Shown: piece by piece, positions 1 to 9,790 of the stretch
Numbering within the stretch: the stretch's first letter is position 1
Layout of the letters: each line of letters begins with the position of its first letter
Assembly (NCBI GenBank): GCA_963931925.1
Contig: OZ007572.1
Span: 22,864,730-22,928,729 of the forward strand
Origin: Onchidella celtica
Lineage: Eukaryota; Mollusca; Gastropoda; Systellommatophora; Onchidiidae
Length of the DNA stretch: 64,000 bases
Direction: 5' to 3'
Program-made: the position numbers and the translations under genes
Notes under the pieces: model-generated
Told to the model about the DNA's origin: nothing
The model's database searches: none
What the model saw: only the letters and a program-made list of their open reading frames with translations

Positions 1-496
1 CACTTGATGTAACGCATGCAAAATTTTGCCTCCAACATGGTAAACATAGCAAGCGTATGAGTTTGCATCTTGAAGTTTAATCATTTTGTTTCTTTTAGCA
101 TATAAACAAGCAGAATAGCCCATCATATGCCTAGAGTTACTGTACACTTTCCTCAGCGCTTTGATGGCATTATTTTGTGCACTGTGATAATTTCATGCCT
201 CATCAGAGTGTGCCACCCAGCTTCCAAAAGATGACAACCTTTGAGCTATTTATCAATCAGTGATGCTTCGTGGAGAATTGGATTCTTTTCAAGTTACAAA
301 GGAAATGTACAGAATCAGAGTATTTTGTTCTCTGTCAGGACAGTTTGTCCATAAATTGTATACCTAGCTTATTCCATTTCTAAATATTTCCAAAATTTCA
401 TGCCTGGACGTTCAGTGCTTTTTTTTTTCTTTTTAAATGAGAACATATCCTCCAAGTTGCCAAATTATGATAGTAAATATATGAAAAATAGTGAAA
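1..496. other. Left-edge sequence without a recognised gene
   Basis: AT-rich sequence with stops in all frames and no domain I recognise. It probably belongs to an intron of the IQUB-like gene, whose earlier exons must lie to the left because the first visible exon at 5401 is internal. That placement is inference. Confidence 0.4.
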
Positions 497-1893
497 TTAA
501 CCCTCGTCCCACGTTGAGTGAACTCGTTCACGTAATGCCCCATGCGGGGATAACCAGCGGCCAGTCAGCTGATCATTCGCGTGTTGCAGATAACCTTGGC
601 AGTCGGGTCAGTTGGGTCCTTTTCAACACGTGTATCGTGTTTACTTTGGGACGCAATAACAACAATAGTGGTGGATTAATCGTAAGTGACCCCTATGGTA
701 TTTGGATAAAGTATTGTGATGATATGCAGTAAGTTTTACTGTTAAATGGAAGACCCAAAATCAAGAATTTTCTGCATTTACATGCCGTTTAACACACGTT
801 TTATCATTTTCCTAAGACCTCTGCGCTTTTTCTGCCCCAAATTCAGGCCATTCAGGTGAACAAACTATTATTTAAGCCAGGCACTTAATTTACTAACCAC
901 ATATATCGTGGCATTGCCTTCTCCCTCCTCTACTTTGTAAAGCTTCCACGTACTATGATGTTAGTCGTAGCGAGAGATTTGATTTCCAGGTTGCAGAGCA
1001 CATACATGTACTGAAAAGCCGTTTTATCAAAGCAACACAATATCTCTCTAATTACCACATCAGATAAAGACAACAACCAACAACAAAGCCTGTCATTTTC
1101 TCCCAGTTTTCTCTGATGAAAACCTACAGACGCCTTTATGCAGCATGCCCTAGTATTACATTGGAATTCATAATTACTGACATAGCACGGTGTCTCAAAT
1201 ACACACATGGCCCCTTTCTTCTCATTTCACATGTAGACGACAACCAGCATCAAAGTAAAAGTTTCCCCAAGATTTTCCCCAGTTCGAACATACATGAGTA
1301 TGACGGACAGTTACGAGTAGTTGCATCGTAATAAACGTAATCTTATGATACCATTTTGTTAGATATAGTAGGGATGACAGGATAGATACACATGCGAAAA
1401 TTGTGTGGGGGAAAAAACGTGAAAAAAACGCTAGTCGCGGCAACCGACTAAACAAAACACGAGGAGCAGCGCTGCCATACAATATATTGGCCTCCCGCTG
1501 GACCCGGTTTACAGTATGTAGGCCACAATATCCTATGACCAGCCGGACCGGAAAAAAGCGTATAGGTCGTTAATTGGTCGGTGTTTGGTAACACAAGTAT
1601 CATACTTTAGCCAAACCGGAATAAAACGTAATCCTTTTCTGCCGGTTGTTTATAGCCGTACCGTAAGAAAGTGTAATTTCCTATATAAATGCACGGTATG
1701 ATACGGTCTGGCTGCTCCTCCGCAAGGTTGTGTTGCAATTTATTACGGTATGGCCGTTTTGCGGGTGGTCGTTGATTTCCGCTTAAATACGGAGCGGCCT
1801 GACTGGGCTTTCGTTCCAAGTCTACCATCACTTGACTTCTTTTTTAAGATAGGCGTATCCTGTGCAAGAATCATGGATCCAAGTTATCATCAG

Positions 1894-2206
1894 GTAAGAC
1901 TTGCTTTTTTTTTTTCTTTTTTATTCAGTAATTAAAAAAAAACAACACCAGTGTTGATGAATTATCAACTGTGTAACCAAACAAAATTCCCAAACATGTT
2001 AGGTTTGCTTTCATTCAGTTGTGAGCCTCATAGCAACTTTTCTTTGTGTTTTAGCTAATGGTTTTGTTTAATGTGCAAGTGACTGCATGATTGAGTGAGT
2101 GAATGAGTGAGTGAGTGAGTTGGTGAGTAAGTGGGAGAGAGAGGACCTACGTAATTCATTTCTGCTACCATCACGAGTAATAACAATGTATGCACTGTTT
2201 CTCCAG
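1894..2206 (+). other. Putative intron of the OTU pseudogene with TGAG microsatellite
   Basis: Bounded by GTAAGA and a pyrimidine tract ending CTCCAG. It contains a run of TGAG repeats at about 2091-2128. Its intron status is inferred from splice consensus only. Confidence 0.45.
2091..2128. repeat. TGAG microsatellite
   Basis: About nine imperfect GAGT/GAAT units in a row, inside the putative OTU-gene intron. Confidence 0.8.
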
Positions 2207-3510
2207 ATAACACCAACCGATCTTGACACCCTGAGGGAAGCGCTGTCAACAAAACAAGAAAATGTGACGGAGCAGCTCAGAAGAAACTAAACTATAGTCA
2301 CTTCCTCCAGTCAACACTTACAAGCGCAGTACATGTACCACAATACGAACTATTGCCTACTGACAGTGAAGAACAGAAGATCATTCCAGCATCCTTTTCC
2401 GAACGTCGACCCCTGGCAACGGTAGGAGATGGAAACTGTCTCTTCAATGCTGTTTCCATTGCACTGATTGGCTCTGACTATCTCGCTCAGTCGCTTCAAA
2501 TCCTCACATCAATAGAATTAGGAAGAACTAAGAAGAGACTACAACTACTTCAAAGATCCTGTCATCAGTGACAATCTGTCCATGACTGACTGTGCATGTG
2601 GTCATCACAGAGACATCCACATGGCTATGATCATCAGCGATGATGACATTGAAAAATGCTGGCATGAGCATGGTGATATCAAAGCACAACAACAACTTGC
2701 TTTGAAAACAGCTTGCAGTGGTTACTGGAGCGGATTGCTGCACTTTATTGTGCTTGCAAATGTCATTGGGCGTCAACTTACGTCCGTTTACCTAAACACA
2801 AAAAGGATTATGCTTAACGCTGCAGTTACTGTATAACAGAACTCTCTCTTTTTAGAAAATTCAAATCTGGATGGTGTAATTATTATGATTTGTGGTCCAG
2901 ATTGTGCACAGATTTTGCTGGTGTCTTCGAACCAAATCACTTTGTGCCATTAATAAAGGACGTGCCCTTGGATTCAGACGGGGAAATATTTGAGAAGACA
3001 TTTACAGTGCTGGAACCAGTGCATTTGCCAGTCGTTGACAATGAATGGGGTGATTGCCTCGTGCCTTTAAAGAGACTGAAAACTGATTTAAAAACAGGAT
3101 ACCTGGGCGCAGACTACTTCCTCCACCTGGGAAACAGATGATGATATCCCCCTGAAAAAAAATTTAGATACATGCACACAGATTGATTCCTGCACCTGGG
3201 AAACTGATGATGACGTGGACACCAAAAAACTGTCTTTTCGGGCAGACCAAGGGCATGTCGCCTCTGCATGAAGCACAAGATAAGGACAAGAAGCGGCAAA
3301 GCAAAAGAAACGAGGGATGGGTGTCTACAGTGCCAGATTCATTTGCACAAGGACTGTTTCTGGCAGTACATGTACCACGAAAAAGCTTGCAAGATCTCAT
3401 CCTCTTCAAATCTTGTTGCCAAACGTGACGCCTTAGCTTCACCCAAACGGACGATGCCATTGCAGAGACAGCACGTTCTTCCACGCCATTTTCACGCCAG
3501 CCTGTTGTGA

Positions 3511-5134
3511 CAACATCGGCCCGTTTATGCAGACCACCTCGACTGCTAAAAGTCACTCGCGATGCCCAGTACTAGCTCTGGCTATAGAACAGTGTTTGTT
3601 TGTGCGTTTTAATATTGGAAGACAATCAGTCAAATCAAGTTGATTTTGTTTTCTTCACTCAGTTCTTTCCATTGATGTTTGACTACGACTGGTTATTCAC
3701 CTACACGGTGTTTTTTCTTTGACAAACTTTCTACCTGATTATGATTTCCTTAAAAGTCGTACACATGCATTTTAAGGGTATTTTCTCATTTTTATGGCTG
3801 AAATAAAAAATGACCCTGTTGTCTCTTAGAAATCATCTTAAGAGTAATAAGAGTTGAATACTTGTAATTCTCTGCAGTTTTTTTTTTCTTGTAGACTTGA
3901 CAGGTAGTCTTACTTGTCTGTGAATAAGCCCACAAGTGCTTAGAAAAAAACTATGGAAACTCATTCCTACCAACAGCAGTACGTTGAGAAAGGATGCCCA
4001 GGGTGGGAATGATTGATTGCATCTAGCTGTCTGTTATCTTATACTATAATTGAGCTAGAGGTTGAACATGTAAGCAGCTAAAACTTCACGACTACGACAT
4101 AAAAAATGAAACTTGGTGTAATGCATCAATTTTTGATGAAGAGTTACCTGGACACATTCATTTAAAATAAAAACAGCCTTTAATACTATTTGTTTAAGAA
4201 TGTTTGTCTTATATGTTTTTATGTACATCTATATCTAGACTCTATGTGTGAAAAGGCTGGGCGATCTTAACAGTGCCTTACTGGAACATGTCTAAAACAT
4301 TTTTATCACTCCCAGTCAGCTAACAGTCTATAGTACTTTGTATGGCGCTTTTAAACAATAAAACACATGTTTTTAGTGCTCCGTCTACTAGTCTGGAGTG
4401 GAATCTATAAGTATAATCCTGTAGTCTTCGTGTCTTTACAAATCTCTCCTCCAAACAGAATCTGTATGGTAAGATTTAAGAAATGTTACACCCCGATGTG
4501 TCACCATTAAGCCTACAGGCTGCCCGAGCACTCGCACAGCCTTCACGGGCGGGGAGGCTATGGTGGCGATACGCTTTAATACGGTCTGGCCAAATGAGAC
4601 ATGCATAAAATGGCGGAGATAAAAACGGCCAGAGCATAACAAAGCGGATTTTTTTATCCCTCTTTAAAAGTTAATATCCACATTCAGGGTAAAGACACTG
4701 CCTTTAAATTTAAAACCAAGTGTCACCAACCACTTTTTAATGCATACACGGAATTATAAACAAATTCATTGAAAAGGAACGCAACAAGAAATAGTTTTCA
4801 AATCCTACTATTTGCACAACATGCAGTGGAACGCAGGAAAAGCTTCAACACGGATACTTTGAGACTTGGCACATCAGTTTCTATGAAACTTACATTCATA
4901 AAATTAAGCATGCAATTAGAACATGTATTAATGAGTGCCCGGTGTGAATTTCGGGCTGATTGAAGGAACAATCGTTCTGTTACAGCGTTCAGAAAAAGTG
5001 CAAAACAGACAAATCGGCCGGCCGAACGACACCCCGTTCCATAATGTAAACACTGGCTGTGGTAGTACATTACGCTTTTATACGGTACGGCCACAAGAAT
5101 GTGGCTTTTTTTTAAGACGCTGGCCGGACAAAGG
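3511..5134. other. Non-coding right part of the OTU element
   Basis: No reading frame with recognisable domains. The final 600 bases carry the repeated GGCC-ACCGTA motif and the right inverted end. Confidence 0.5.
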
Positions 5135-5400
5135 ATATTGGCCTCGCGTTTGCGCGGGGGGGGGGGCCAATATAGTGGCCTCCCGCAGGACGAGGGTTAA
5201 TTATACTTCAAAACAATCCATTTTCTGATCTTTCATTTTTATTAAGAACAACATACTCCCATTTTTATCAATTGCTTCCTGGTCAAAGATGTGAGAGAAT
5301 GAATAGCAGTCATTAATGTAAACATTTGTAGGAATGGAAGAAGCTAGTTATTTGACTCTATCAAATTTTGATATACATACTGTGACTTTGTCATTGATAG

Positions 5401-5649
5401 GTGCCCCAGGATCCCAGCACCCTGCGGAAGGACATCAATTATTGTCACAGCTGTGGATGTTATCTGCCATCTACCGAGTTCTTCATCTCTTCCAACTCAA
5501 GAAATGTTGGCCGCTGCCGTCGGTGTGAGAAGATTGAGAATGATGGCAGACAGCGTGAGGACCACACCTACTACAAAGTCATGCTTAAAGCTCTGCGCAG
5601 GTCTGAGGAGGCCATGCAGGATGGAAGCACCATATGTTATCTGTTGCAG
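5401..5649 (+). CDS. IQUB: IQUB-like gene, third-last coding exon
   Basis: An 83-codon exon with both boundaries in phase 0, between an acceptor (CATTGATAG) and a donor (CAG|GTGAGG). It encodes a segment with two CxxC pairs (CHSC near the start, CRRC about 24 residues later) separated by YLPSTEFF, then a basic, charged stretch ending CYLLQ. This matches my memory of the C-terminal region of IQUB (IQ motif and ubiquitin-like domain-containing protein), a protein linked to cilia and flagella. The four cysteines look like a zinc-binding pair of knuckles. The IQ motif and ubiquitin-like domain would be encoded to the left of the window. Earlier exons are separated from this one by the transposon nest at 497-5200. 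Confidence 0.82.
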
Positions 5650-6323
5650 GTGAGGCTGCACTGATTTCCATTTTCCTCATCTCTTTATGGTTATTGTTTT
5701 CTTTTAACTGTCGAAAGCCCAAAGTGCCATGTATGAAATGATATTGCAACTTAGAAATATGACTTTTCAAACAAATACCTTTCAGTGCCACATACTTTAA
5801 TTTTTATTTATGTCAACACCATTTTCTACACTTGTATTGGTATAATTATGAAAGAATGATGTGGTACTGAATCTGCAGTGACGGGGTATTTCAGATATAT
5901 TACAAAATTTGCTTCCATGGGGCCCGGGGGGAGGGGGGGGGGGTTCTTTCCAGTGGGTACCAGCATGAATGTCTATGGTTCAATTTTTCATGTCAAAACT
6001 TTTATTGACCTGAGAGAATGTTACAAATATTTTGAATTGCTCTTTGGTAATGATGCAGCGGTGTTTGAAATGAAGAAGACAGAAAAGAACCAGCTTCCTC
6101 ACCGTCACTGAAGTACTGTTTCATTGCCATATGTGAGTGTGCATGAGAAAACCCACAATATGTCGAAAACATGACATTTTGAGTTCTGTACATATAATAA
6201 AAGACAAGACATTTCTGATAAATTGAAGTCAGTGACACCCCTAAAACAAGATTTTGAGAAAACGGCATTTAATCCTAAAAGTGGCAATAGCTAATTGACC
6301 CATTAATATTGGAGTGATTGCTG

Positions 6324-6425
6324 TTAGGAGACCGTAGTCTAATAACTAAGCCGGTATAGCGATCATAGTGAGTGGTGTTCACTGCTCATCTACAGTTTAC
6401 CCTGTAACATCCCACGGTCCCCTAA
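6324..6425. repeat. Inner inverted-repeat unit, copy 1
   Basis: Starts TTAGGAGACCGTAG and ends with the near-complement CCACGGTCCCCTAA; about 102 bp. Confidence 0.75.
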
Positions 6426-6457
6426 ACAACAGCGAAGTCGGAAGTTTTTTGATCTTG

Positions 6458-6569
6458 TTAGGAGACCGTAGTCTAAAATAGACTAATTACAAAGTCTATA
6501 TAGAGATCATAGTGAGTAGTGCTCACTGCTCGTCTACAGTTAACCCTGTAACATGCCACGGTCCCCTAA
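6458..6569. repeat. Inner inverted-repeat unit, copy 2
   Basis: Same ends as the unit at 6324-6425, about 112 bp, in the same orientation and separated by 32 bases that are also partly duplicated after the second copy. Confidence 0.75.
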
Positions 6570-6929
6570 ACAACAGCCAAGTTGGAAGTTTGTGTCGGAC
6601 CCATATTTTCACTTCAAAGCCGTTTTTCTCAAAATCAGCTCTTTCGACATATTGTGGGTTTTCTCATGCACACTCACATATAGTATGGATTTACTTGCGA
6701 ATTTCAGAACTATCAGAAGAGCTAAACTTAGATCGGGATTCATTTGATACACACAACTATAGCACTGAAATTTGTATTCATCTAACCTTTGTGTGGACTA
6801 TTCCCCTTGGCAATGTTCCTTGCTTAGGTAAGAATATATGCAAAATGGGTTTGCTGATCTCCATATACATTGTCCATGATTTTGGGGATTTTCATTGATA
6901 TTACTTTAATTCTACCTTCATGTTTTCAG

Positions 6930-7115
6930 GAGAATGACTTGCGATATCTTGTGGAGAACATTTGGAGCAACCAGAGCGTGCTGAGTGCATGGAATGACCT
7001 GTATGATCTGGTACTGTGTCGATGGGACAAACATCGAGAGTGGTCACCCTGGAATTGTATATTGCTGACTCATGAAGAGGCGGAGGCCCACAAGAAGCTG
7101 TTCAGTCTTGAAGAG
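6930..7115 (+). CDS. IQUB: IQUB-like gene, second-last coding exon
   Basis: A 62-codon phase-0 exon between acceptor TGTTTTCAG and a weaker donor GAG|GTTTGG. It encodes [12 protein letters not shown], then [15 protein letters not shown] and [11 protein letters not shown], a Trp-rich segment I associate with the conserved C-terminal region of IQUB. It joins in frame with the exon ending at 5649. The non-consensus donor (GTTTGG instead of GTRAGT) is notable, but no better donor keeps the frame. Confidence 0.82.
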
Positions 7116-7878
7116 GTTTGGCTTTGCATCATCATTTGTCTCTGTCTTGCTTATTATTGTTTTGTTTTTTTTCCATGTGGAAACCTGTAGAGTTGATCTT
7201 TGCACAGAAAAAATTTTGAAAATGGTAAACTGTCACACTGTCATAACTTACTTTTTACAAATTTTTCAGGAGAAGCAAAAAACTGAACAACTCTCCCCAA
7301 AAGAAAAAAACAATATTATTTAACCCTTAGTTTTCAGAATTTAACCCCGAACATTATGAAAAAAACCTTCGGGTTGTCAAGGGCTACAACCATGCCAAAT
7401 ATCTCAATTTTTTTAAAAAGTCAAGTTACTATAGTTTGTCATGCAACCCTCGATTTTTAGATGCTGAACGGGCAATGTTTCGCATTTCATTTGCAAAGGT
7501 TTACCAAATGGAATATGAATAGCAGACAAATTAATCTCTTGACCGCAACACAGGACACCTTGCCAAGAAATTGCACACATATTATTTAGCCCATATTTAT
7601 TTGTCCTAGGTACTGATAGTCTTGATGCATATAAATACCTGTATAGAACAACCAGAAAGTTAGGTTTTCACATGACAGCCTTCTTCTTGCAGCTATTTGT
7701 CTGTAAATTTTCCTTTGTAACTTTTTTTTTTATTTGCTTATTTTTTCTTTGTGCACTGTTTGGTTTTAATAAGGTTATGGTCAATAATAGCAAAGATATT
7801 AGATACAATAAGATGAGACACTCCCATCTTCGCGCCTCTAAAAAAATTGTGTACACAGTTCGCACGATGTTGGGGGCA

Positions 7879-7985
7879 TATTGTATGAGAAAAATGCTTT
7901 TAATAATGACAAATTAATGATGCGGATTCCAGGGAGTATTGTATGAAAAAATGCTTGAAATAATGACAAATTAATGATGCAGATT
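7879..7985. repeat. Two-copy tandem duplication
   Basis: A roughly 50-bp unit beginning TATTGTATGA and containing AATGACAAATTAATGATGC occurs twice, starting at 7879 and about 7937. Confidence 0.75.
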
Positions 7986-8014
7986 TGTTACAGTGCTGCC
8001 ACTAAAAATTTTAA

Positions 8015-8145
8015 AAAGTCAGTTTTCCAACAGCAATTGACGTTATTACAAAATAAGTGACATCAATCGGGGCCTACAGTGATAGCTGAACAGTGAATGA
8101 ACTTCAGTGTTTTCCCTATACTAGCTTTGTGAAATACAGCATTGT
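8015..8145 (+). repeat. Dispersed repeat, copy 1
   Basis: Shares CAGCAATT, AAAATAAGTGAC and CTGAACAGTGAA followed by a TTCAGTGTTTTC-like block with an inverted copy at about 33195-33345. Partial copies of the CTGAACAGTGA part occur at 21062-21126 and 26988-27040. Probably a short interspersed or inverted-repeat element; its ends are not resolved. Confidence 0.6.
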
Positions 8146-8296
8146 TCATGACTTCCGCGCATTTGCTGCTAAGTGGCGGTGTGAAATCTGTGCATGCTAA
8201 ATGCACTAGCAGTCCCATTTTATTGTATCTAGTAACTTACTGATAGCAGTCTTCTCACCAGATCTTTTAAGATGTGCCTTTTTTCTTCCCCAACAG

Positions 8297-8479
8297 GGAT
8301 ATGGACATGTATTCATCCACAAAGTGACTCAGAAACACAACTTTGCTCGTAACTACTTCTCTCGTCTTCCTGGCATGGCCGAAGCCCTACGGGAGAAAGT
8401 CACGTCACGAGAACTTGGCTCCTCAAAGGCCCCTGCTGTAGCTGGACGTGCTGTATCAGCTAAGGCTCAGAAAGTCTAA
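8297..8479 (+). CDS. IQUB: IQUB-like gene, terminal coding exon
   Basis: Sixty codons and a TAA stop, after acceptor CCCAACAG. It begins GYGHVFIHKVTQKHNFARNY, resembling the IQUB segment that reads FIHKxxxKHxxAKNYFS in vertebrates, and ends in an Ala/Lys-rich tail that I do not recognise. With the two preceding exons it gives 205 C-terminal residues. Confidence 0.82.
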   Translation, partial: GYGHVFIHKVTQKHNFARNYFSRLPGMAEALREKVTSRELGSSKAPAVAGRAVSAKAQKV

Positions 8480-9374
8480 TGCTGTATCAGAATCTACATT
8501 GGAGAAATGAATGTCTTTGAATTTTCCATTTTTCTGGCCTTTGAACTGAAACAGAAAGTTGCAAAGTCAGTAGAGGATGAGAGTTTGGTATTAAGGGGCA
8601 ATTTGCTGAGCTGGTGTTTTTACGATATATGTCTTTCCCTCACATATTGAAGTCACAAATGTCTTGTTTTCTTAGAAAATATGAATTCTTCAGAAGTAAG
8701 CTATCATGTTAACACTCATTTCATTTATTAGAATCACATTATTCTCATTGGTCAACATAGATAGTTAATATTATTATTACTTTTTTTAAAAATGAATGTT
8801 CATAATTCCCTCCTTGATAAAATGCTGGTTGATACAGTGAAGAAAGAAACAAATGTCAGATTTGTGTCCAAAATGTTCTTATTTTTCTTTCTTTCTTCGA
8901 GAAATAAGAACTGAAGTATTTGGATCACCATAATGACATTTCACTTTTTCAGGAAGAGGATGGAGTACAATAGATTTTATCAGTTGTCTTTGGTTATATC
9001 CAGGTAGCTATAGCCAGCAAAAATGAGGGTCTTTTATTTAAAAAATTTATATTTGAAGTGTGATTTTAAGCTGAAACACCTTTTCATCCATATGTCCTAT
9101 ATTTTTGTGGGGACACACTTATGTATGTGTGTGAGGTCTGATAAAAGTATGTGCTGTACTTAAGTTGTCATGCAGCCAGTGTGATAATGAAAGGGAAGTA
9201 TTATCGTTATGTATTTGTTATGAAAGGGACGCCTTAGAAGGCTGTGGCAAATCTGTGATAGATTTGAAAATAAATAAATAGAAATATTTGTACTGGGTCA
9301 GAGGAGAAATTTAAAATCATAAAATGTGTAAAATTTCAGAATTTTAGGCAATGCATCATGCATCACTGAATAAA
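8480..9374 (+). other. IQUB 3' UTR with poly(A) signals
   Basis: AT-rich sequence after the stop with no splice signals. AATAAA hexamers occur at 9269-9274, 9273-9278 and 9369-9374. The last, followed by T/GT-rich sequence, could end the transcript. The extent is inferred. Confidence 0.5.
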
Positions 9375-9561
9375 GAACTTACTTTACTTACAATATCAAC
9401 ATGTTTATGTGACCAGTTTTATTTTGTTACGTGTGTGAGTACACTTGAGTGAGATCTGAGTTTTGGAGAATGATTGAAAAAAAAAAGAAGGACAAAATGC
9501 ATATACACTTACTGGTGATCAGAGAAGCTCTTACTGTTTTTCTTTTCCTTTTTTTTCCATT

Positions 9562-9790
9562 TTAACTCTTTGTGTGCCATGATTTTTTCAACGCTTGCCA
9601 ATACAGAAGGAAAATAAGGGGGGAGATGAATGAAGTTTAATTACAGCAACATTTATTAATAGAAAGTTGATTTCTCTTTCTCCCCGAATCAAAATAGCCC
9701 AGCATTCTTGTGCACTGATCCATCGGTGATTGGCACAAACATGACCAGCGGAAGAACCGATATATCGGTGACTGGCACACAATGAGTTAA
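9562..9790 (-). mobile_element. TTAA MITE family 1, copy A
   Basis: Begins TTAACTCTTTGTGTGCCA and ends with the near-complement TGGCACACAATGAGTTAA, TTAA included. 229 bp, no coding. The interior is the reverse complement of copies B (21157-22112) and C (24230-24462), for example the block around TCGACTTTCTATT and TGTTGCTGT. Confidence 0.88.

Larger units (their letters stand above)
1873..3510 (+). pseudogene. Broken OTU-like cysteine protease gene with C-terminal Cys/His finger
   Basis: A short first exon (ATG at 1873, seven codons, donor CAG|GTAAGA) may join an exon from 2207 (acceptor TTTCTCCAG). The second exon holds the OTU catalytic block GDGNCLFNA near 2424-2450 (Asp and Cys of the active site) and, near 2920-2950, the closing motif EPNHFVPLI with the catalytic His. 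Beyond these come two copies of an acidic repeat (TWETDDD, near 3125 and 3200) and a finger with two CxxC pairs (CRLC and CLQC near 3262 and 3330) plus further Cys and His, resembling the C-terminal fingers of some transposases. The frame is broken at least three times (near 2290, 2525 and 2790), so no intact product is expected. OTU proteases cleave ubiquitin chains; what a transposon uses one for is unknown. Confidence 0.75.
1532..5134. mobile_element. Nested 3.6 kb DNA transposon carrying an OTU-type gene
   Basis: The second copy of the host element (33669-35603) is uninterrupted here, reading CACAATATTGGCC. In copy 1 the same site reads CACAATAT, then 3603 bp, then ATATTGGCC, so the insertion is flanked by a 4-bp ATAT duplication (a 3-bp TAT is also possible). 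The left end starts CCTATGACCAGCCGG; the right end read inward starts CCTTTGTCCGGCCAG, an imperfect inverted repeat. A motif like GGCCRKACCGTAWWAAAG recurs near both ends (about 1640-1760, 4565-4600 and 5070-5095). The interior carries a degraded OTU-domain gene. The superfamily is not assigned; no DDE transposase domain was recognised, so it may be non-autonomous or of an unusual class. Confidence 0.8.
497..5200. mobile_element. TTAA-flanked inverted-repeat element (piggyBac-like ends), copy 1, interrupted
   Basis: The element begins TTAA-CCCTCGTCC and ends GGACGAGGG-TTAA, a perfect 13-bp inverted repeat counting the TTAA. TTAA target duplications followed by CCC ends are typical of piggyBac transposons. 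Once the insertion at 1532-5134 is removed, about 1.1 kb remains, and this aligns along its whole length with the second copy at 33669-35603. No transposase frame is visible, so this is a non-autonomous element. The right end carries GC-rich subterminal repeats (GGCCTCCCGCAGGAC twice, near 1490 and 5178). What is seen: ends, TTAA and second copy. Assignment to piggyBac rather than Kolobok, which also uses TTAA, is inferred from the end sequence. Confidence 0.85.
6129..6681. mobile_element. Foldback element with perfect 40-bp arms
   Basis: Positions 6129-6168 and 6642-6681 are perfect reverse complements over 40 bases. A second matching block, GATTTTGAGAAAA, follows inside both arms (near 6250 and 6625), displaced by about 75 bases in the left arm. 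Between the arms lie two tandem copies of a 100-112 bp unit that has its own inverted ends. No coding capacity. The perfect arms suggest a young insertion or arm correction. Confidence 0.8.
5650..6929 (+). other. IQUB intron containing a foldback element
   Basis: Intron between two phase-0 exons. It holds a G-rich tract (about 5920-5943) and the inverted-repeat element at 6129-6681; the rest is unremarkable AT-rich sequence. Confidence 0.7.
7116..8296 (+). other. IQUB last intron
   Basis: AT-rich intron. It contains a tandem duplication at 7879-7985 and a dispersed repeat at about 8015-8145 that recurs elsewhere in the window. Confidence 0.7.

Noticed and set aside
400-732. 110-codon frame at the left end of the TTAA element
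   Set aside because: It runs from flanking DNA across the element boundary at 497, and the matching frame at 33458-33850 also crosses the boundary into different flanking DNA, so it is not a conserved protein.
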